NCBI GenBank assembly: GCA_000719695.1 | Contig: JOHN01000005.1 | Span: forward strand, 1-64,000 | Direction: 5' to 3' | Length of the DNA: 64,000 nucleotides | Origin: Streptomyces sp. NRRL F-6131 | GTDB taxonomy: Bacteria; Actinomycetota; Actinomycetes; Streptomycetales; Streptomycetaceae | Shown here: in pieces, positions 37,741 to 47,292 of the stretch | How the letters are laid out: each line of letters begins with the position of its first letter | How positions within the stretch are numbered: the first letter of the stretch is position 1 | Made by a program: the position numbers and the translations under genes | Notes under the pieces: generated by a model | What the model saw: only the letters and a program-made list of their open reading frames with translations | Told to the model about the DNA's origin: nothing | The model's database searches: none

Positions 37741-38589
37741 ATGCTCGTAAAAACCACGAGGAACACCGAAGAGTTCATCTCGGACACCGGTGAGTGGATT
37801 GCCGGCAACCCCGTCGAGAATTCCATCCTGCTGACCATGATGGCCGGCGCGAAATTCCGCCCGCCGACCGCCCCGCCGATCAGTTGGAGCCGGGTCGAGG
37901 ACCCGGACTCCGCCACGGCGCCGGTGGTCGGCGTGGCGGCCTTCACACCCCCGCACCTGGTCGTGCTGAGCGGGATGCCGGAGGCCGCCGCGGCCGCCCT
38001 CGGCGCCGAACTCGGCGCCGGGCCGGACCTCCTGCCCGGCGTGATCGGGCCGGACGCGGCGGCCGCCGCTTTCGCCGAGGCCTGGTCCTCGGCCACCGGC
38101 CGGCCCACCCGGGCCGACCGCCGCGAGCGGATGCTGAGCCTGGACGGACCGGCCCCGGCCAATGACCGTCCGGCCCCGGACGGACACTCGCGGGCCGCCC
38201 GCGACGATGAGGCGGAGCTGTTCACCGACTGGTACCTGGAGGCCGCGCACGGCGCCGGGCTCAGCCGGGAGACCGCCGCCCGCTCGGCCCGGGGCCAGAT
38301 CGCCGGCGGCCTGCTGCGGGCCTGGGAACTCGACGGCGAGCCCGTCGCGATCCTCGGCCGGACGGCGGCCGTGGCCGGCGTGACGCGCTACAGCCCGATC
38401 TTCTCGCGGCCCGACGTGCGGCGCGGCGGGTACGCGCGGGCGCTGCTCGCCGAGTCGGTGGCCGAGATCCGCGCCGAGGGACTGATCGGCCTGGCGGTCA
38501 CCGCCGAGGGCAACGGCAGTGTGCAGACGCTGTTCGGCTCGTTCGGCTTCCGCCCCGTCGGCGGCCTTTCGGAATACCGCTTCGACTGA
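37741..38589 (+). CDS. GNAT-family N-acetyltransferase
   Basis: A 282-residue protein. The N-terminal ~140 residues form a poorly conserved domain; the GNAT fold is C-terminal, with acetyl-CoA loop RPDVRRGGYARALL and the C-terminal LFGSFGFRPVGG strand-helix. This layout is common in predicted GNATs of Streptomyces. Substrate unknown; product modification or self-protection is possible but only from context. ATG 37741 with no strong ribosome site. Followed by a strong hairpin. Confidence 0.85.
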   Translation: MLVKTTRNTEEFISDTGEWIAGNPVENSILLTMMAGAKFRPPTAPPISWSRVEDPDSATAPVVGVAAFTPPHLVVLSGMPEAAAAALGAELGAGPDLLPGVIGPDAAAAAFAEAWSSATGRPTRADRRERMLSLDGPAPANDRPAPDGHSRAARDDEAELFTDWYLEAAHGAGLSRETAARSARGQIAGGLLRAWELDGEPVAILGRTAAVAGVTRYSPIFSRPDVRRGGYARALLAESVAEIRAEGLIGLAVTAEGNGSVQTLFGSFGFRPVGGLSEYRFD

Positions 38590-38630
38590 TCGGCGCGAGC
38601 CCTCCGGGAAATACCCGGTGGGAAAAACCG

Positions 38631-38660
38631 GGGCCCGGATCCGACATCGGATCCGGGCCC
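38631..38660. terminator. Perfect 14-bp hairpin between convergent genes
   Basis: Arms 38631-38644 and 38647-38660 are complementary; central bases form the loop. Separates the acetyltransferase and methyltransferase genes. Confidence 0.88.
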
Positions 38661-38734
38661 TTCCGCGATACCGCCCCGGAATTGTTCCGGGAGTTCTCCG
38701 AAGAATTCTCTCCGCGGCGGCACCGACGGGTCGG

Positions 38735-39784
38735 TCAGTCCAGCGGGTCGGGGTCCGGCACGGCCTCCAGGAGCGAGAACGCCGTCCCGGTCGGCACCAC
38801 CCGGTTCAGCCGGAAGCCGCCGCGGCGGAACACCTCGGCGAACTGCTCCTCGGTCCGCACCTCGCCGCTCATGGTGACCAGCATGACCAGGTCGAAGTTC
38901 TTCACGAACCGCGGCACGCCCTCGCGGTGGACCAGCTCGGCCGCGACGAAGCGGGCGCCCGGCGAGGCCTCGCGGCACCGGCGCAGCAGCCGGACCAGCG
39001 CGTCGTCCGGCCAGGAGTGCCAGACCTGCTTGGTGACGTAGGTGCCGATCCCGGCCGGGACCCCGGCGAAGAAGTCGACCGGCTCGAACGCCAGCCGGCC
39101 CTGCTCGGCCAGCTTGGCGACGTCCGGCTGGGTCCGGGCCTGCTCGATGACGCTCGGCAGGTCGGCCAGCACACCGCGCCCGAGGGCGTCGTAGGTCTGC
39201 AGGATGGTGGCCAGGTAGGTGCCCTGCCCGCCGCCGAGGTCGCAGACCGAGCCGGCCCCGGCGAACTCGGGGTAGGCCTTCACCAGGGCGTCGGCGAGCG
39301 CGTCGGTGAAGTCGGTCATCGCCTGGTTGAAGGTCGCGGCGGCGGCCGGGTTGCGCTGCAGCCAGGGCCAGAGCGCGGTGCCGTGCACCTTCTCGAAGCC
39401 GGGCTTGCCGGTGGCGAGGCTGTGGTCCAGCGCGCCCCAGGAGGCCCAGAGCCACTCGGCGCCGACCATCCGGGCCATCGCGTCCATCGAGCCGGGCACG
39501 CCGGGGCGGAGCAGCTCGGAGAGGTCGGTGTTGGCGAAGACGCCGGGCTCGACCTCCTCGAACACACCGTCCTCGGTGAGCAGCGAGAGCACCTTGGCCA
39601 GCGGGCCGGCGGCCACCTGGGCGCGCTCGGCCAGGTCGGCGACCGGCAGCGGGCCGTCGGCCAGCAGCTCGGCGATCTTGAACTCGGCGGCCAGCGCCAG
39701 GCAGCGCGGGGTGGACGGGAACATCAATTCGGAGAGGAACACCGCGCCGGCCGAGGCAGGGGCGGTCTGGGGAACGGCGGTCAT
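38735..39784 (-). CDS. SAM-dependent O-methyltransferase (TcmO/acetylserotonin-MT family)
   Basis: A 349-residue polyketide-type O-methyltransferase with an N-terminal dimerisation winged helix (about 15-100) and a Rossmann SAM domain: motif I VCDLGGGQGTY (about 177-187) and catalytic His H256 in VWHSWPDD. The family methylates phenolic hydroxyls of aromatic polyketides. ATG 39784 is chosen because GGGAGG lies upstream. Only methyltransferase in the cluster. A hairpin separates it from the RCC1 gene, suggesting its own promoter. Confidence 0.92.
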   Translation of the reverse strand: MTAVPQTAPASAGAVFLSELMFPSTPRCLALAAEFKIAELLADGPLPVADLAERAQVAAGPLAKVLSLLTEDGVFEEVEPGVFANTDLSELLRPGVPGSMDAMARMVGAEWLWASWGALDHSLATGKPGFEKVHGTALWPWLQRNPAAAATFNQAMTDFTDALADALVKAYPEFAGAGSVCDLGGGQGTYLATILQTYDALGRGVLADLPSVIEQARTQPDVAKLAEQGRLAFEPVDFFAGVPAGIGTYVTKQVWHSWPDDALVRLLRRCREASPGARFVAAELVHREGVPRFVKNFDLVMLVTMSGEVRTEEQFAEVFRRGGFRLNRVVPTGTAFSLLEAVPDPDPLD

Positions 39785-39878
39785 GGGGTGAGGCCTCCCT
39801 GCGGGGACCGGGCCGGGGGCGGACGGCGCCCCCGGCCCGAGGTCAGCGGTCATGGGTGGACGGGCCGGACGGCCCCGC

Positions 39879-39911
39879 GCCGGGCGGCCCGGACGGGCCG
39901 GGCCGCCCGGC
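39879..39911. terminator. Perfect 14-bp hairpin at the end of the PKS operon
   Basis: Arms 39879-39892 and 39898-39911 pair fully around ACGGG, 20 bases past the leftward RCC1 gene. Confidence 0.82.
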
Positions 39912-39930
39912 GGTTGCGCACGGCCGGGTC

Positions 39931-41109
39931 TCAGCCCAGCAGGGCGAAGGCGAAGCCACCGCCCGGGTTGGCCATGAACTTGTTGGTCGGCGGGATCTCC
40001 CCGCCGGCCGCGATGCCCACCGCCGGGCCGGTCAGCGCGATCCGGGTCGGGGTCGGGACGATCTGGACCTGGCCGGCGGCCAGCTGGCCCCAGTTGTTCC
40101 AGCCCCAGCCCTGCACCGAGCCGTCGGCCAGCAGCGCCAGCGCGTGGCCGCCGTTGCCGGGGGCCGCGTCGGTGCCGCCGCCGCTGGCGGAGACCGCCTT
40201 GACGCCGGTCAGGCCCGGCACCGGGGCCGGCACCGCGCGGTCGGCGGTGGTGCCGTCGCCGAGCTGGCCGCCGTCGTTGAGGCCCCAGGCCCAGACGGTG
40301 CCGTCGGCCAGCAGCGCCACGGTGTGGTGGTACGCGCCGACCAGCTGGGTGACCGAGCGCAGTCCCGCGACCTTCTGCGGGGCGGCCCGGTCGACGGTGG
40401 TGCCGTCGCCGAGCTGGCCGCGGTCGTTGAAGCCCCAGACCGAGGCGCTGCCGTCGGCGTGCACGACCATGCTGTGGCCGCCGCCGGCGCTGAGCTTGAC
40501 GACCGGCTCCAGGTTCTCGATCACGGCCGGGCGCGGCCGGCAGTCGAAGGAGGCGGTCATGTAGGAACGGACGATCCGGCCCTCGCGGGTCGAGCCGGGG
40601 CCGTCGCCCAGTTGGCCGCGGTCGTCGCGGCCCCAGGACCAGACGGTGCCGTCGGCCTTGAGCGCCAGGTTGTGCGCGCCGCCGACCGCCAGCTCGACGA
40701 CGTCCTCCAGGCCGTCGACCCGGACCGGGACGGGCTGCACGCCGAAGTTGGCCTCGCCGAGGGCGCAGAAGAAGCCGGCGCCCCAGGCCCAGACGGTGCC
40801 GTCCTCCAGCAGGGCGGCGGTGTGGCCGCCGCCGGCGCCGACCGAGCGGACCCGGCCGGGGAGGCCGACGGTGCGCACCGGGGTCGCCTGGTTCTCGGTG
40901 GAGCCGTCCCCGAGCTGGCCGAAGGCGTTGCGGCCGAAGCCCCAGAGCTCGCCGTCGCCGGTCAGGGCCAGCGCGTGGCCGCTGCCGGCCGCGATCCGGA
41001 CCACGTTCTCCAGGCCCTTGATGTCCTGCGCGACGGCCCGGTTGACGGTCCCGCCGTCGCCGAGCTGGCCGTTGGTGTTGTCACCCCAACTGCTGATCAT
41101 GCCTGCCAT
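39931..41109 (-). CDS. RCC1-repeat beta-propeller protein
   Basis: A 392-residue protein composed almost wholly of RCC1 repeats; I count about seven blades, each with a (V/L)WGxGxNxxGQLGDG turn and a GGxHxxAL strand. It has no signal peptide, so it should be cytosolic. A blade near the middle has an insertion with SYMTASFDCRPRP. RCC1 propellers bind partner proteins; a role as scaffold, inhibitor or enzyme inside a type II PKS operon is not known to me. ATG 41109 with GAGAGG. Last gene of the minus-strand PKS operon. Confidence 0.88.
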   Translation of the reverse strand: MAGMISSWGDNTNGQLGDGGTVNRAVAQDIKGLENVVRIAAGSGHALALTGDGELWGFGRNAFGQLGDGSTENQATPVRTVGLPGRVRSVGAGGGHTAALLEDGTVWAWGAGFFCALGEANFGVQPVPVRVDGLEDVVELAVGGAHNLALKADGTVWSWGRDDRGQLGDGPGSTREGRIVRSYMTASFDCRPRPAVIENLEPVVKLSAGGGHSMVVHADGSASVWGFNDRGQLGDGTTVDRAAPQKVAGLRSVTQLVGAYHHTVALLADGTVWAWGLNDGGQLGDGTTADRAVPAPVPGLTGVKAVSASGGGTDAAPGNGGHALALLADGSVQGWGWNNWGQLAAGQVQIVPTPTRIALTGPAVGIAAGGEIPPTNKFMANPGGGFAFALLG

Positions 41110-41141
41110 GGTGATGCGACCTCTCAATCGTCGGGGGGCGG

Positions 41142-41540
41142 TCAGGCCCAGAACTGGTCGACGGCGTACTGGTCCTCGGGGTAGGTCCAGAACTCGGCGA
41201 TCAGGCCGTCCTGGATCCGCGCCACGTTCACGAACGGCATTTCCAGGCTCTTGCCCTCGCGCTCGTACCGGGTGAAGACGGTGGCGAAGGCGAACGAGTC
41301 GCTGGCGCCGATCTCGTGGATCTCCATCGTGATCCGGCCCTGGCAGATCTCGAACATCCGGCCGGCGAAGGCCAGCGCGGACTCGATGCCCTCGTGCGCG
41401 CCGGACAGCTCGCTGGTGCCCGGGTAGTAGTGCACGCAGTCCTTGGTCCAGTAGCTGGCCGCCTTCTGCACGTCGCCCACGGTGAACGCGGCGTAGACCG
41501 CTTCCATGAGCTTGGCGTTGGGGTGGTCGACGACCTTCAT
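41142..41540 (-). CDS. SnoaL/NTF2-like protein
   Basis: A 132-residue single-domain cone fold of the SnoaL/ketosteroid-isomerase group (LMEAVYAAFTVGDVQKAASYWTKD start helix, later strands ending in FWTYPEDQY). In aromatic polyketide clusters such proteins act as cyclases, hydroxylases or isomerases. Starts at ATG 41540 and is followed by the RCC1 gene after 32 bases. The exact step is unknown. Confidence 0.87.
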   Translation of the reverse strand: MKVVDHPNAKLMEAVYAAFTVGDVQKAASYWTKDCVHYYPGTSELSGAHEGIESALAFAGRMFEICQGRITMEIHEIGASDSFAFATVFTRYEREGKSLEMPFVNVARIQDGLIAEFWTYPEDQYAVDQFWA

Positions 41541-41565
41541 GACTCTCCTCCTGTGGCTGTGCGAC

Positions 41566-41605
41566 GGTGCGGTGCGGGGCAGTGCGGTGCGGTGCAGTGC
41601 GGTGC
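41566..41605. repeat. Short tandem repeat GGTGC/AGTGC
   Basis: About eight imperfect copies of a 5-bp unit lie in the 88-bp gap between the SnoaL-like and FAD monooxygenase genes. Confidence 0.7.
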
Positions 41606-41628
41606 GATGGAGCAGGCTTGACGGTCCG

Positions 41629-43056
41629 TCAGTTCGCGGCGCGGCGGACGATGTCGACCAGGGTGGCCCGGTCCGGGGCGGGGAACGGCGGGGGGCCGCC
41701 CGCGACCGCCTGCTTGACCCGCAGCCGGATCTCCTCGTCCTCGTACAGGCCGGCCGGGTTGTCGAGCGACATCATGGTGCGGACCAGCCGGCGCCAGACC
41801 ACCTCGTCGGTGCCGGCCGCCTCGGCGACCGTGCCGAAGGTGAGCACGTCCGGCGGCAGCGGCGGCAGCTGCTGGCCGGCCACCGTGGCCCGCCAGAGCC
41901 GGGCGCGGCCCGCGTCGTTGCGGACGGCGTCTTCGAACCACGGGCGGAAGGTCCGCCCGGCCAGCCCGGCCGCCAGCGCGGCCTGCTCGGCGTCCGGCTC
42001 CGGGTGCTCGCGCACCAGGTCGGCCAGGCCGAGCACGTGCGCGATGGCCAGCGAGACGCCGCGCCCGAACGCCGGGTTGGTGGTGCAGACCGCGTCGGCG
42101 ACCGGCAGGAAGCCGGGCACCGGCTGCGCGTCCTGGCCGTACAGCTTCAGCGAGTTGTCCAGGCCGGCCATCGCGTGCACCGGGGAGATCGGCTCGGAGG
42201 CCTCCGGCGACACCCAGGGGGCGAGCAGCGGGGTGGCCCGGACCACGGCGGTGAAGACGTCCTCGGCGCGCATCTGCTTCAGCTCGGTGTCGTCCGGCAG
42301 GATGCCGAACGAGATGGCGAAGGTGTTGTTGTCGCCGAGGAACATCACGCCGGTGTAGTGGTCCCAGAGCCCACCGGCGCCGAAGCCCCGGTTGAGCGGG
42401 CCGACCGGGCGCGGGCCGTGCGCGCGGTAGTAGCGGGTGTAGTAGGTGATGTCGGCGCTGTGCGCGACCAGCTCGGGCTCGGCCAGACCGTGCTCGCGCA
42501 GCCACTCGTGGCCCTGCGAGCGGCGGCCGCTGGCGTCGATCACCAGGTCGGCCTCGATGGTGCGGCCGTCCTTGGTGACGACGCCGGTCACCCGGGCCGG
42601 GCCGCGGTCGGCGACGGTCAGACCGCGCACCGTCTCGCCCCGGCGGAGCGAGATGCCCGGCTTGCGCAGGGCCTCCTGGCGCAGGACCAGCTCGAAGGTG
42701 GTCCGCCGGCTGCCGAGCATCCGCAGCTCGGCGTCGGCCGGGTGCGGCGTCTTGTCGGCCAGGGTCGGCGGCATCGCCTTGCCCAGCTCGATCTCCCGGA
42801 CGCCGGCGGCGACCAGCGCCTGGTAGACGGCGGGCAGCCGCTCGCGCAGCAGGTTGGTGCCGAGCGAGCCGAAGGCGTGCGAGTGGTGCAGCTGCGGAAC
42901 GGTGGGCCGCTGCCAGTCGCCGTGCGCCTGGTCGACGGTGTCGGGCGCCTCGTTGGCGTCCCGTTCCAGCACCGTGACGTCGTGTCCCAGGTCGGCGAAC
43001 GCCAGCGCGGCCACCAGCCCCGCGACGCTGCCACCGATGATCAGTGTCCGTGTCAT
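41629..43056 (-). CDS. FAD-dependent monooxygenase
   Basis: A 475-residue flavoprotein with N-terminal Rossmann motif GGSVAG (8-13; the more common GxGxxG is altered), ERD after strand 2, an internal DASGRRS motif and GD-type FAD motif around FLPVADAVCTTNPAFGRG. The last feature is also seen in whiE-type and epoxidase-like FAD enzymes. Expected to hydroxylate or oxidise the polyketide skeleton. Sits 4 bases downstream of the ABM gene, so co-translated. Confidence 0.9.
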   Translation of the reverse strand: MTRTLIIGGSVAGLVAALAFADLGHDVTVLERDANEAPDTVDQAHGDWQRPTVPQLHHSHAFGSLGTNLLRERLPAVYQALVAAGVREIELGKAMPPTLADKTPHPADAELRMLGSRRTTFELVLRQEALRKPGISLRRGETVRGLTVADRGPARVTGVVTKDGRTIEADLVIDASGRRSQGHEWLREHGLAEPELVAHSADITYYTRYYRAHGPRPVGPLNRGFGAGGLWDHYTGVMFLGDNNTFAISFGILPDDTELKQMRAEDVFTAVVRATPLLAPWVSPEASEPISPVHAMAGLDNSLKLYGQDAQPVPGFLPVADAVCTTNPAFGRGVSLAIAHVLGLADLVREHPEPDAEQAALAAGLAGRTFRPWFEDAVRNDAGRARLWRATVAGQQLPPLPPDVLTFGTVAEAAGTDEVVWRRLVRTMMSLDNPAGLYEDEEIRLRVKQAVAGGPPPFPAPDRATLVDIVRRAAN

Positions 43057-43060
43057 GACC

Positions 43061-43426
43061 TCACCCCGCGGTGGTAGGAGTGGAAAGGCCCGCCCGCGGG
43101 GTGTCCCGCGAGGTCTCGGCCTTGATGTGGAAGCGGATGGACTTCGCGTCGCTGAAGCACTCGCGCATCGGGCGCACGAGGTCCCGGTGCTCCTCGGTCC
43201 GCTCCCAGGCGACGAAGTCGTCCAGCGAGCGCCACTCGCTGGTGATCAGCCACTGCTCCGGGTCGGTGGAGGACTGGCAGACCTGGTCGCGGACGTGTCC
43301 GGGGACGCCGTCGGCGACCAGGTGGCGGATCTGCTCGTACGCCGTGAGGAAGTCCTCCCGGCGCTCCTCCTTGACGGTGATGAGGAAGAGCACGCGGCCC
43401 TGTGCCGCGCCCTCGTCGACCGGCAT
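43061..43426 (-). CDS. ABM-type monooxygenase (antibiotic biosynthesis monooxygenase)
   Basis: A 121-residue ferredoxin-like ABM-domain protein; LITSEWRSLDDFVAWERTEEH is the hallmark helix. Members are cofactor-free oxygenases such as anthrone oxygenases or quinone-forming enzymes in type II PKS clusters. Located 38 bases after KS-beta and 4 bases before the FAD monooxygenase. Likely forms the quinone. Confidence 0.88.
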   Translation of the reverse strand: MPVDEGAAQGRVLFLITVKEERREDFLTAYEQIRHLVADGVPGHVRDQVCQSSTDPEQWLITSEWRSLDDFVAWERTEEHRDLVRPMRECFSDAKSIRFHIKAETSRDTPRAGLSTPTTAG

Positions 43427-43463
43427 GGCGGTCTCCTTCCGGGTCGGTGGGTGGTCGTGGGTG

Positions 43464-44699
43464 TCAGGAGTGCGCGCGCAGCAGGACGGCGCTGTTGAAG
43501 CCGTCGAAGCCGCGGGCGCCGATCAGCGCCGAGCGCACCTCGGTGGCCTGCTCCTCGCGGACGAAGGCCAGGTCGCAGCCGTCCGCCGGACGGGCCGGGC
43601 CCGCCGAGGGCGGGATCAGGCCGTAGTCCATGGCGAGCACCGCGGTGGCCGCGTCCAGGGCGCTGCCGCCCTGGTAGAGGCGGCCGGTGAGCGGCTTCTG
43701 GGTGGTGACGGCGGCCGGGCCCCCGTCGCCGAACACCGCGCGCAGCGCCTCGGCCTCGGTGCGGTCGTAGGCCGGCAGGCCCACCGCGTCCGGGAAGGTC
43801 ACGTCGACGTCCCCCGGGGTGAGGCCGGCCCGTTCGACCGCGGTGCCGAGCGCCCGGGCGTACTGGCGGACCGAGCCGCTGCCGGTCCGGGTGGCGGCGA
43901 CGGCGTCCTGGGTGGCGGCCCAGCCGGCGATCTCGGCGCGGATCCGGGCGCCGCGGGCCAGCGCGTGGTCGAGGTCCTCGACCACGAACACCACGCCGCC
44001 CTCGCCCGGCACGTAGCCGTCGGCCCGCTCGTCGAACGGCAGGTAGGCGCCGGCCGGGTCGGTGCCGGTGTACAGCCGGCCGCTGCGCTGCTGGCAGGCG
44101 AGCGCGTACGGGCCGAGCGGCGCCTCGGTGCCGCCGGCCAGCACCACGTCGGCGCCCCGGCGGACCAGCCGGGCGGCGTGCGCCAGCGAGTCCAGACCGC
44201 CGGCGCCCTCCGAGACGAGGACGCTGGACGGGCCCTTGGCCTGATGCTTGATGGCCAGCTGACCGACGGTCGCGGCGTAGAACCAGGCGATCGACTGGTA
44301 GGCGCCGACGGTCCGCGAGGTGTCCGGCTGCCAGAGCCGCTGGAGCTCGCGCTGGCCGAACTGGTTGCCGCCGGAGGAGCTCGCGAGGGCCACCGACAGC
44401 TTGTAGGGCTCGACCGTCGACGGGTCCAGCTCGGCCTCGCCGAAGGCCAGTTCGGCCGCCGCGTAGGCGAGGTGGGTCCACCGGTCGGTCTGCACCTGGA
44501 GCCGGCGCTCGACGTACTTGCTGACGTCGAAGTCCGGGACCTCGCCGGCCAGCGTGGTCTCGTACGGGCCGGCGTCGAAGAGCGTGATCGGGCCGATCCG
44601 GCTCTCGCCGCCGCAGACCGTCTTCCAGTGCGCCTCGCTGCCGATGCCGCTCGGCGCGACCACGCCGACGCCGGTGATGACGGCGCGCCGCCCGCTCAT
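43464..44699 (-). CDS. Ketosynthase beta / chain-length factor
   Basis: A 411-residue KS-like partner that sets chain length with KS-alpha. The active-site Cys is absent. In most chain-length factors the position is Gln in a TGQAGG context; here the segment is S163-E164-G165-A166-G167-G168, putting Gly at the Gln position and Glu beside it. The start ATG 44699 overlaps the KS-alpha stop as ATGA, the usual coupling for these heterodimers. The variant is compatible with the spore-pigment or pentangular branch. Confidence 0.93.
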   Translation of the reverse strand: MSGRRAVITGVGVVAPSGIGSEAHWKTVCGGESRIGPITLFDAGPYETTLAGEVPDFDVSKYVERRLQVQTDRWTHLAYAAAELAFGEAELDPSTVEPYKLSVALASSSGGNQFGQRELQRLWQPDTSRTVGAYQSIAWFYAATVGQLAIKHQAKGPSSVLVSEGAGGLDSLAHAARLVRRGADVVLAGGTEAPLGPYALACQQRSGRLYTGTDPAGAYLPFDERADGYVPGEGGVVFVVEDLDHALARGARIRAEIAGWAATQDAVAATRTGSGSVRQYARALGTAVERAGLTPGDVDVTFPDAVGLPAYDRTEAEALRAVFGDGGPAAVTTQKPLTGRLYQGGSALDAATAVLAMDYGLIPPSAGPARPADGCDLAFVREEQATEVRSALIGARGFDGFNSAVLLRAHS

Positions 44700-45982
44700 C
44701 GGTTCCTCCCCAGCTTGGCGAAGAGCATCGCGGACTGGAAGCCGCCGAAGCCGCTGCCGACCGAGAGGGCCGCGCCCACCCGCACCTCGCGGGCGGTGTT
44801 GGGCGTGTAGTCGAGGTCGCACTCGGGGTCGCGGTTCTGCCAGTTGGCGGTCGGCGGGACGACCCCGCGGTCGACGGCCAGCGCGCAGGCGGCCATCTCG
44901 ATCGCGCCGATCGCGCCCAGCGAGTGGCCGACCATCGACTTGATCGAGCTGATCGGCACCCCGTAGGCGGCGTGGCCGAGCGAGCGCTTGAAGGCGCCGG
45001 TCTCGTGCCGGTCGTTCTGCCTGGTCCCGGAGCCGTGGGCGCTGATGTACCCGATGTCCTCCGGGTTCAGCCGGGACTGGCGCAGGGTCTCGGTGATGGC
45101 CTCGGACATCTCCAGGCCGTCCGGGCGCAGACCGGTCATGTGGAAGGCGTTGCCGCGGTTGGCGTAGCCGACCACCTCGCAGTAGATCCGGGCACCCCGC
45201 CGGCGGGCGTGCTCCAGCTCCTCCAGGACGAGCACCGCGCAGCCCTCGCCGAGCACGAAGCCGTGCCGGTCCCGGTCGAACGGCCGGGAGGCGTGCGCCG
45301 GGTCGTCGTTGTCCGGCGTGGTGGCCTTGATGGCGTCGAAGGAGGCGACGGTGACCGGGGAGATCGGTGAGTCCGAGGCCCCGGTGAGCATCACCTCGGC
45401 CTCGCCGTCCACCAGCAGCTGGTAGGCGTGGCCGATGGCGTCGATGCCGGAGGTGCAGCCGGTGGAGACGACCACCGCCGGGCCGTGCGCCCCGTGCCGG
45501 ACCGCCACGTCGGCGGCCAGGCTGCTCGGGATCAGGCCCTGGTAGAGGAACGGGCTGGTGACGTCGGGGTCGACCAGCCAGTTCCGGCCGGAGTCGCTGG
45601 CGACGACGAACTCGTCCTCCAGGACGATGGTGCCGCCGACCGCCGAACCGAGCACCACACCGGTGAGGTCCCGGGTGCGCTCGTCGAGCTCCAGCCCGGC
45701 GTCCTCCACCGCCTCCTGGGAGGCGGCCAGCGCGAACTGCACGTAGCGGTCGGCGCGGCGCAGCTCCAGCGGGGTGAGCCCGGCGGCGGCGCCGTCGAAG
45801 TCGGCCTCGGCGGCGATCTGCGAGCGGAAGGCCGAGGGGTCGAAGGCGGAGATCCGACGGGTCGCGGTGCGGCCCGAGGTGATCAGGTCCCAGAAGGTCT
45901 CCCGGGTGGTGCCGCCGGGCGCCACCACGCCGATCCCGGTGACCACGACCCGGCGGTCACCCGTGGACGGGGAAGCGGTCAT
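44696..45982 (-). CDS. Ketosynthase alpha, type II PKS
   Basis: A 428-residue condensing enzyme. Catalytic residues are all present: C176 in [11 protein letters not shown]316 in SAHGSGT and H353 in [10 protein letters not shown]. It extends the ACP-bound poly-beta-keto chain. The start ATG 45982 overlaps the cupin stop by four bases and its own stop overlaps KS-beta, so cupin, KS-alpha and KS-beta are translated as a unit. Sequence style is whiE-like. Confidence 0.96.
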   Translation of the reverse strand: MTASPSTGDRRVVVTGIGVVAPGGTTRETFWDLITSGRTATRRISAFDPSAFRSQIAAEADFDGAAAGLTPLELRRADRYVQFALAASQEAVEDAGLELDERTRDLTGVVLGSAVGGTIVLEDEFVVASDSGRNWLVDPDVTSPFLYQGLIPSSLAADVAVRHGAHGPAVVVSTGCTSGIDAIGHAYQLLVDGEAEVMLTGASDSPISPVTVASFDAIKATTPDNDDPAHASRPFDRDRHGFVLGEGCAVLVLEELEHARRRGARIYCEVVGYANRGNAFHMTGLRPDGLEMSEAITETLRQSRLNPEDIGYISAHGSGTRQNDRHETGAFKRSLGHAAYGVPISSIKSMVGHSLGAIGAIEMAACALAVDRGVVPPTANWQNRDPECDLDYTPNTAREVRVGAALSVGSGFGGFQSAMLFAKLGRNR

Positions 45983-46416
45983 CGCTCCCCCAGCACTATG
46001 TGGCCCTCGGCCTTGGTGCCCGGGCCGTCCTCGGTGTCGACGTGGCCGAGCTCGGGGGACGGCGCCAGCGGGCCGAGGTGGAAGACCGCGAAGGCCTCCT
46101 CGGAGCCGGTGTTGCGCAGCCGGTGACGGATGTCCTTGGGGATGAGCACGCCCTGGCCGGCGAACAGCTCGAAGGGCTTGTCGTCCAGGTCGAGGGTCAG
46201 CTCGCCGCGGACGAGGAGCAGGAACTCCTCGCTGTACGGGTGGTAGTGCTCGCTGATCCGCTCCCCCGGCTGGAGCTTGGCGATCCCCATGAAACCGGAG
46301 GTCGCGCCGCAGGTGGCGGGCGAGAGCACCGCGCGGGTCTCGCCGCCGCGCTTGCGGTTGGCGGGGACGTCGTCGGCGGAAATGATGCGGATGTTCCTGG
46401 CGGCCACGGCGCTCAC
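45979..46416 (-). CDS. Cupin, whiE-ORFII type
   Basis: A 145-residue single-domain cupin with metal ligands H57, H59, E63/E64 and H98 ([11 protein letters not shown] and DIRHRL). Cupins sitting immediately before KS-alpha are a hallmark of spore-pigment and pentangular polyphenol clusters, where they support late ring closure. Overlaps the aromatase gene upstream and KS-alpha downstream by four bases each. Confidence 0.92.
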   Translation of the reverse strand: MSAVAARNIRIISADDVPANRKRGGETRAVLSPATCGATSGFMGIAKLQPGERISEHYHPYSEEFLLLVRGELTLDLDDKPFELFAGQGVLIPKDIRHRLRNTGSEEAFAVFHLGPLAPSPELGHVDTEDGPGTKAEGHIVLGER

Positions 46417-46910
46417 TCCTTCTCGGCGGGGACGGCGGCGTTCGGGACGGCGGTCGAACCGGCGGCGAGGGCCTCGATCTTCTGCCGGATGATCTCCAGC
46501 TGGACGGGCGAGTTGATGTTCAGCCGCTCGGTCATGCCCTGGTCGTCGACCGGGGCGGCGGGCTTCATGGAGAAGTCCTGGATCCAGGTCATCCGGACGC
46601 CGCCGCCGGGCAGCTCCTCGTACCGCCAGTGGATCTGCATGTAGGCGAACGGGCCGGTCTCCACCCGGTGGGCGTGGACGGTGCGGTCGGCGACGTTGAC
46701 GGTGCGGTCGCTGACCCAGCTCCAGATCCGGCCCTCCTCGTCCGGGTGCATGGTGAGCCGGAACCGGACGGTCTCGCCGCGGCGCTCGACGATCTCGGCG
46801 GACGCGTACTCGGTGAACAGCTCCGGCCAGCCGGCGACGTCGTTGGTGACGTCCCAGACGAGCTTGAGCGGGGCCTGGATGACGATGCTGTTCTCGGTGT
46901 GCCCGGCCAT
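46413..46910 (-). CDS. Aromatase/cyclase (SRPBCC, TcmN/WhiE-ORFVI-like)
   Basis: A 165-residue helix-grip (Bet v1-like) protein that folds the nascent polyketide and aromatises the first ring. The family features [25 protein letters not shown] and [20 protein letters not shown] are visible. Single-domain, as in non-reduced systems, in contrast to didomain aromatases of reduced octaketides. Starts 4 bases after the ACP stop. Confidence 0.92.
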   Translation of the reverse strand: MAGHTENSIVIQAPLKLVWDVTNDVAGWPELFTEYASAEIVERRGETVRFRLTMHPDEEGRIWSWVSDRTVNVADRTVHAHRVETGPFAYMQIHWRYEELPGGGVRMTWIQDFSMKPAAPVDDQGMTERLNINSPVQLEIIRQKIEALAAGSTAVPNAAVPAEKE

Positions 46911-46913
46911 CGC

Positions 46914-47183
46914 TCAGCCCACCGCCCCGGCGGTCTGCAGCTCGGCGACGATCTGGTCGACGCTGAGGGCGACGGCGCCGTCCGGGACCTTCAGGCCGTA
47001 CCGGTCGGCGATCACCGCCTCCAGCTCCAGTACGGCCAGCGAGTCGAGGCCGAGCTCCTCCAGGGGGACGTGCCGGGAGCCCTCGAACACGTCCGGCGCC
47101 GCTCCGGCGCTGGTGATGAGGACGTTCTCGATCTCCTCCGCGGTGACGACGGTCGTCGTCCCGCCGGCCTGGTGGTCGGTCAT
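46914..47183 (-). CDS. Acyl carrier protein, type II PKS
   Basis: An 89-residue ACP; phosphopantetheine attaches to S48 in [16 protein letters not shown]. It carries the growing chain between KS, cyclases and oxygenases. ATG 47183. It precedes the aromatase gene. No phosphopantetheinyl transferase gene is in the window. Confidence 0.94.
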   Translation of the reverse strand: MTDHQAGGTTTVVTAEEIENVLITSAGAAPDVFEGSRHVPLEELGLDSLAVLELEAVIADRYGLKVPDGAVALSVDQIVAELQTAGAVG

Positions 47184-47292
47184 GGTGCTGCCTCTCGTTT
47201 CTCCGGTGTGGGGACTGCTCCTGGGCCTCGCGGCGCGGCCGGACGGGGTGAACGGGACCCCGGTCGGCCGGCGCCGCCGGCGGAGGGCGGGC

